Shown here: positions 58,202 to 64,000 of the stretch, one piece after another
How positions within the stretch are numbered: the stretch's first letter is position 1
How the letters are laid out: each line of letters opens with the position of its first letter
Assembly (NCBI RefSeq): GCF_949628215.1
Contig: NW_027441371.1
Location: 248,001 to 312,000 of the forward strand
Source: Phalacrocorax aristotelis
Taxonomy: Eukaryota; Chordata; Aves; Suliformes; Phalacrocoracidae
Direction: 5' to 3'
Length of the DNA stretch: 64,000 bases
Program-made: the position numbers and the translations under genes
Notes under the pieces: model-generated
The model's input: only the letters and a program-made list of their open reading frames with translations
Told to the model about the DNA's origin: nothing
The model's database searches: none

Positions 58202-58459
58202 GTAAAGCAGAAGAAACTGAAGGCGCTCTGGCTGCCAGCTGCCTTCCTGCTGCAGGCAAGAGAGAGCCTGTCCCTGCAGGTGAGGGAGGAAGGATCCCCC
58301 TTCATAGTCCGCAGCGGGCCAGGCCACCAACGTGCACCGCAGGGTCCGTACGCGTAACCCGGAGTTGGGTACGGGCGTGTAGGGCACGAGCGAGCTAGGC
58401 TACGTGCCGAGGAAGCCTCATCTCGTAAGAGCGGTAAGACACCCACGTATCCTCTTTAG

Positions 58460-58569
58460 GTGGAGGTCGGCCTAGAGTCTGGAGCTGCAGAAGAGGCAGG
58501 GAGGAGAGGAGGGGAAAGAAGCATGTGAACGGCTAAATTGTGCCAGCAGCGCTGAGAGCGAGAGTCGCG
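58460..58569 (+). other. Exon-like segment, 110 nt, R unit 4
   Basis: Copy of the 110-nt segment with the CTCTTTAG type of acceptor. Confidence 0.5.
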
Positions 58570-58905
58570 GTGAGTCCTGGGCCACTGGGGCCCCGTTGCC
58601 TCTCTTGTGCGTCCTGGGCCCTCCCTGTCTCTCCCCCGGCCCCCTCTCTTTCCTTACCTGCTGCAAAATTTTTTTTTTTTTTTTTGCGCCCCCCCCCCGC
58701 ACCTTCTTTCTCCATCTCGCTCTGAGTGGCTCCCTGCCTCCCCGTCTTTTTCAGTCCTCCCTCTCTCTGTCCTGTAGCCTGTGGCTCCTTTTTCTATCTC
58801 CGCCTCTCTCTGCCTGGCTCTGGCTCCGTTTTTTTATTCCTCCTGCTCTGTCCTGTAGCCTGTCGGTATTTTGTCTTTCTCTGGCCCTCTTGGTCTGACT
58901 CCCTG

Positions 58906-59463
58906 TGTTACCGAAAAACGCGGTAAAATCGGAAACGACTCCTCAACGCCAATTTAGTATTAAAGAGCAGGCATTCTTTATTCACGGCGCCGGATGCACG
59001 GGGGATCGCTCCTCCTGGCGTGCGTACCTCACACACCTTTCCCGTACAATTTGTAGATCAAAATTTTAGGTATTCATACATATTCATTATTGTCCTGTCT
59101 ACTGATCGGTACAAACTTGCTCGTTCCGTATGTAAATCGCTGCGCAGGCTCGGTTGTCCTCTTCCGTTGTTCTCTTCTGAGTAGGTGGTATTACTTGGGT
59201 TGGTGGTGGTCTGTGAGTCGGTGGTCGCGATCTCCCCCTGCGTAAAGGAATTACCTTTTTACCTTCTTGGCTAGTTTTCTCAGTCCGCTCCACGAAACCG
59301 CGTTTTGTCATCCTTTTCTGACAGAAGCACATTGTCTGTTCTGTTCGCATTAACGATCGCCTAGGGACTAAAATGCAGATCGACGGATGCGCTGATTCGT
59401 ACGCTCCATGTTCCCATAATGGAACACTGTCTCTGGTTGGTTGATTTCATCGCTTTGGTTACA
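58906..59463 (-). repeat. Downstream LTR of provirus 3
   Basis: 558 bp, downstream-type variants, with a short private insertion near 59240. Confidence 0.92.
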
Positions 59464-59537
59464 TTTCCCCCGTATGGAAGTTCTGAAATAATAATTTTCT
59501 CAATACTTCCATCCTAGATCAATAATATTCCACTATG

Positions 59538-62090
59538 TCAGTTCGGTGTTTGGTTCATCTTCTCAAAGTTTTCACTTGATGGTGGTCTCCAGGGTGTATG
59601 CAGGTCCCATTTTCTACCCAAAATTTTATTAATTTGTTGAACTACCTCTGCAAAAAAATGTGGTGCTCTATCAGAGGACATTCCCGTTGGCACTCTAAAT
59701 CTTGGTATTATTTCTTTCAGCAACGTTTTAACTACTACTCTAGCTTTGTTGGTGCAGCACGAGAAAGCTTCTGGCCATCTAGAAAATTTGTCAATCAGCA
59801 CTAACAAATACTGCTCTATCTATTTTGTCTGGGTAACTCAGAGAACTTAATTTGCTAATAATTTCCGGGAGAATTTTTTGTTTTGTTACTCCTAAAGGTG
59901 GTTTCCTTTGGTTCAGGGGATTATTTCTAGGACAGATTGGACACTTAGCTACTATGGGTTTAACTATTCTTGTCATGCCTACACACGCTACAGATGTTTT
60001 TAAACTCAAAACCGTAGCATCTACACCCCAATGTGTTTGCTCATGCTTTTCTTTTCAAGTTCTGTCATAACTTGTGGGGTTGTTATTATTATTACTTGTT
60101 TTTCTGGTGTTATCTACCACCTCTCTGTGTTTTGTGATGTTTCCAATTGTTCTGCTAATTGCTCATCCAATTTATTATATCTCGGTTTCAACTTTGGAAT
60201 TCTGATCTGTTTTACTGGTACTAGCGCAAGGATACCTTGCTCTGCAGTCCTCTTTGCAGCTTTATCTGTCAATCGTTTGCTTATGTTTACAGCCGTCTGG
60301 CCGAATTGATGAGCTTTGCAACGCTTTACCGCCACTTCTTTTGGTTTCTGCACATCTTCCGGAAGTTGGAGAGTGTCGTCTTTATGCTGTATCGATGATT
60401 TTTGGGCTGATGGCAGTCCTTTCTCCTTCCCAATAGCTCCATGATCGTGGATCACACCAAATGCACGTTTGGAATCGGTCTAGATATTTATCCTTTGTCC
60501 TTCTGCCATTCGCAGAGCTCGCTTCAATGCTACCAATGCTGCTTTCTGTGCTGAGGTGTTTGCAGGCAGCACCCCTGACTCCGTTCCCTCGGCGGCGATA
60601 ACGACAGCATATCCGGCCATTCGCTTCTCTTCTCGCCCAGAGCTTCTTCCATCTGTAAACAACTCCAGATCAGGATTTTCCCAGAGGTTTGTGTCTCAGG
60701 TCTGGTCTGCTGGAATAGACTTGTTCAATAGTTAGCAAGCGATCGTGTTCGAAATTGTCCGTAAGGTTTTCTGTTGTTAAAAACGTAGCAGGATTCAGTA
60801 TAGCAGTAGTCTTCGATTCCACATCGTCTTGTTCTAACAGAACAACTTGATATTTCAACATTCTGCTAAGGGATAGCCAACGACCCCCCTTTTGTCCTAA
60901 AACAGTCACCGCTATGTGCGGGACACATACTGTCATCTTCTGTCCCATTGTTAACTTTGGGGCTTCCCGGATCGGCAGCGCTGTTGTTGCTACTGCCCGT
61001 AAACACCTAGGCCGTCTTTTACTCACGTGGTCGAGTTGTTTGGAGAAGTAGCCCACAGGTCTCTTCCAGGTTCCCAGTCGCTGTGTCAGCACTCCAAGGG
61101 CTAAATGTTGTCTTTCGTGGACAAACAACTCAAAAGGTTTAGCGAAATCAGGTAGGCCTAATGCAGGGGCCATCATCGAGGCTCTTTTCAGTTCTTTGAA
61201 TGCCGCTTGGCATTCGGGCGTCCGGGTTAAATATTTATCCTTTGATTCTTTCAATGCCTCATATAATGGTTTTACATAGAGTCTGTAGTTCAGAATCCAG
61301 AGCTGACGCCATTTCACTATTTTCAGAAAAGCTCTCAATTCCTTTGGGCCGCTAGGTTTGGGAATTTGACAAATAGTTTCTTTCTTTTCACTTTCTAATT
61401 GTCTTTGTCTTTGAGATATTTCAAATCCTAAATAAATGGCTGCTGCTTCTCCTATTTGGGTTTTGTTTCTGGAAACTCTGCATCTTCCTTGGCCCAGAAA
61501 ATTTAAAAATTTCAAAACATTATTCTTTACTTTCTGCCACTATCAGAATGTCACCTGCATTCTGTAACAATATGCCTCTCCCTGGGTTCTGTTTTTTCTA
61601 TACATTTCTACATTTCTAATTTTTTTCTTGCCAGCTGAGTCCCAAATATCGTAGGACTAATTTTAAATCCTTGTGTAAGTACGGTCCATGTTAGCTGTGT
61701 CTTTCATTCTGTGGTGGGGCTTTCCCATTCCAAAGCAAATAGGCTTTGACTTTTTATGCCTGGAGGTATGCAAAAGAAGGCATCCTTCAAATCTAGTACA
61801 GTAAACCATTTATGCTCCTCCTTTAAAAGAGGTCAGTAAAGTGTATGGATTAGCTACTACCGGATGTATGTCTTGGGCCACCTGATATATAGCCCTTAAA
61901 TGGTGAACTAGCTAATACTCTTTGCCTCTAGATTTCTTTACTGGCGACACAGGAGTACTATATTCTGATTCACATTCCACTAAAAGCTCATATTCTGAAA
62001 AATTTTATAATTAACTTCTCTAATCCTTCTTGAGCCTCTCGCTTAATAGGGTATTGTTTTTGTCTTACCGGCTTGGCTCCAGGCTTTAAG
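59538..62090 (-). pseudogene. pol: pol remnant (provirus 3)
   Basis: Integrase core 59538-59807, zinc-binding 59791-60009, RNase H 60114-60662, RT C-terminal part 60670-61515. The altered catalytic loop is at 61550-61561 and the same RNase H TAG at 60480-60482. A private two-base deletion near 62151 changes the frame before RT. Confidence 0.85.
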
Positions 62091-62559
62091 GTTACTTTTA
62101 CCGGCTCTGCCCACTTAGATCGCTCCGGAGCTCCGCTCGCTCAAACCAAAGGAATTACTACGTTTTCCACTTCTTCGGGAACCTGTTCCTCCCTGGAGGA
62201 ATCCTGTAACATAAACGCTCTCGCCTCTGTGGCTTTTGATTCTGGTATTAGTAATTTAATCTCTCCATCTTTAAAAGTTACTTGAGCATCTAATTTACTT
62301 AATAGATCTCATCATAACAGAGGCAGTGGACATTCAGGCATATACAGAAATTGGTGAGTTGCCCATTGCTTCTCCAATTTAAACTTTAATGGCTCTGAGA
62401 GGGGCTAATTTTTCTTTGCCCTGTCGCACTAACAACACCTACGGATTTATGATTAAATTTCTCTTTACGTGTATTCAATACCAAAGAAGTGGCTCCCGTA
62501 TCTACCAAAAATTCTATTTCTTCATTCCCTAGCTTCAGTGTAACCAGGTGTTCAGCTAG

Positions 62560-63461
62560 GGTTGATTCCCCTGGTCTCCTTCATGCCAAGCTACTTCAAG
62601 CATTTTACCCAGATCTCTGGATTCGGGTTCTTCTAGCTTCTGAAGGTTTCTTCTCCCCCCCGCCCCCCCCCCCCCCCACTATCTGGGGCTGATTGTCTTA
62701 TGAATATAGAGACCAACTGAATTGCTTTTTCTGGTTTTTCTGCGTTCAAATGAGTATATTTTCTGGCAGTCACCTTCAGTCTTTCCATAAAGGCTGAAGG
62801 GGACTCCTTTAATTCTTGTCTCGCTTCATAAATTTTGACCCATTTATTGCTTTTGGCATTGCATGTCTTATTCCAAATAAAATCTCTCTCTGACATCTAG
62901 TCAACATTCCCCTGGGTCCTGGCTGATTAGGGTCCCACTCGGGATTTGTAGATGGAAAATTCTTATTAATTGTTCTCTGTAAATTCCTGTTAGCATGTGC
63001 TCCCTGCACCTGCCTTCTGGCTGTATTCAATACTATTTTCTTGTCAGTTCCATCAAGTGAAGTATCCAGTATCACAAGTAGAGCAACACTTCAAGTTCTC
63101 ACCACATTTTCCTCTCTCCAAAAACATTGCCGTAGAATCCTGTGGACGTATCTCACGCTGTTTCTGCCACGCTGGATGATTCCACAGTGTAAAGAGCAAA
63201 TCAACATATGCCACTTCTTCCCATTTGCCTTCCCTTTTTACAAAACAACATTAATTGCAAGATGGTACGATATTGCAACGTCTCACGTTCTGGCCATTTG
63301 TGCCCACCTTCCAATTGATACGTTGGCCACCAATGATTGCAATATTCAATTAATGGTTTCCGAGTTAGTAGGTCATCACCCCCGATGTCTTTCCAGTGCT
63401 TCAAAATACATCCCAAAGGTGTTCTCTGTGGGATAGGTTTCTTACTCAGAAATGCTCCCAT
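62560..63461 (-). pseudogene. gag: gag remnant (provirus 3)
   Basis: Matrix 63201-63461, capsid 62809-63075 and 62633-62896. Here TTCATAAATT replaces TTCCTAAATT near 62829, so the frame through the major homology region reads on from MSERDF to SAPD. The C tract is interrupted by one G (62655-62677). Confidence 0.75.
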
Positions 63462-64000
63462 CTCCCAGTCAACTAGTAGTTGTGATTGTGCGCTATCGCA
63501 AATAGTAGTCAGAGGGACTCCAACCCCCGTTAGAGGTCTCACTGGAAATCCGCCACTGGGATCTGTAGCGCCCTGCTAGATATCCCTGGAGACTTCAACC
63601 CCCTGTTGAAGACCCCCCCTACCCTCGGGTCCCGCTCCACAGGCTTTCGCCTAGCAGAGACTTACCAACCGAGGTACCTCTTGGCCCCGACCCTGCGTGG
63701 CTTTTGCCGCGCCTTACGGGCAGGCCCGTGGGACTCAAACCCACTATCCTATCCTATGTGGGAAGCTAACCCCATGTATTATTCTACCTAAGTTTCTTCT
63801 TAAAGAATGCCTTGTTTACTTCAGTCCAAGGGATCTTGCTCAGAATTCTCTGGCCTGGGGATCGGAAGCTCTCCCCGAGAATTCCTTGGGGCTGGCTGCA
63901 GGTCCCACGGTCCTGCGGATCCGTCGAGATTCAAAAGCAGGGTCCCATCTGGGGTGCCAAAACTGTTACCGAAAAACGCGGTAAAATCAGAAATATCTAT

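Larger units (their letters stand above)
48256..58384. repeat. R unit 3 (10.13 kb, carries provirus 2)
   Basis: Same order as R unit 2. The start motif is at 48256 and the next at 58385. Its first part (from before 48330) is of the P-type junction, like 5561, with TGTTCTCTTCAG rather than ATCCTCTTTAG at the acceptor. Confidence 0.92.
42681..64000. repeat. Second copy of the ~42.7 kb higher-order repeat (incomplete at window edge)
   Basis: This block repeats the order found from position 1: exon-like 42681-42781, CpG island, exon-like segments, and R units with provirus. It differs from the first copy in that its first R unit carries a full provirus where the first copy has a solo LTR. The copy runs off the window inside the third provirus. 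Confidence 0.9.
58385..64000. repeat. R unit 4 (cut by window end; carries provirus 3)
   Basis: This unit begins with the same start motif. The window ends 36 bases into the upstream LTR of its provirus. Confidence 0.9.
58906..64000 (-). mobile_element. Provirus 3, same insertion, R unit 4 (upstream LTR cut by window end)
   Basis: The downstream LTR is 58906-59463 with CCTG at 58902-58905. The upstream LTR starts at 63965. It has a small private insertion in the LTR near 59240 (TGCGTAAAGG) and a private change near 62829 that opens one gag stop. Confidence 0.92.

Overview
The window looks like a bird nuclear genome in an ampliconic, GC-rich region (a sex-chromosome amplicon or a dot-type microchromosome would fit; the chromosome cannot be told from sequence). 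The reasons are intron-rich non-coding sequence with strong CpG islands, minisatellites, three copies of a tail resembling a widespread avian LTR element, and decayed gammaretrovirus-like proviruses. I found no intact conserved protein-coding gene. The very long open frames in the GC-rich and CT-rich parts are artefacts of tandem repetition or base composition.

Layout. (1) Block P, 1-5560: end of a putative exon at 1-98, a CpG island at 860-1970, then a series of plus-strand exon-like segments (2974-3053, 3516-3621, 3971-4030, 5102-5165). (2) Block R, a tandem unit: exon-like segment of 110 nt, a pyrimidine-rich degenerate satellite, an LTR or provirus inserted in that satellite, an avian LTR tail, and a CpG island with 3-4 tandem ZNF143-type sites and a 192-nt exon-like segment. 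R occurs at about 5561-10718 (solo LTR only), 10719-20880 (provirus), and as a truncated end at 20881-21312. (3) A diverged zone, 21313-34300, holding older relatives of P and R sequence, an AT-rich degenerate satellite (30180-30830), and an expanded 74-77 bp array carrying NRF1-like palindromes (32430-34280). (4) CpG promoter-like sequence with a CRE at 34335, then a mostly unassigned stretch to 39400. (5) CpG island and putative exon 1 (39400-40466), followed by a 46-bp G-rich minisatellite of about 47 copies (40492-42670). (6) Block P again at 42681-48255 and R with provirus at 48256-58384 and from 58385 to the window edge.

Position 1 equals position 42684, so P, R and the diverged zone together form a higher-order tandem repeat of about 42.7 kb, with a smaller 5.2 or 10.1 kb tandem repeat nested in it. 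The proviruses (minus strand) all sit at the same target site with the same 4-bp duplication CCTG, so one integration predates the amplification. They carry gag, pro and pol remnants with shared disabling changes and have no env.

If the exon-like segments are real, the simplest reading is a repeated plus-strand, probably non-coding, multi-exon transcription unit. It would start at the CpG island near 40.1 kb, splice across the G-rich minisatellite into the exon at 42681, and run through P into R. That model is inference from splice-site consensus plus conservation between copies.
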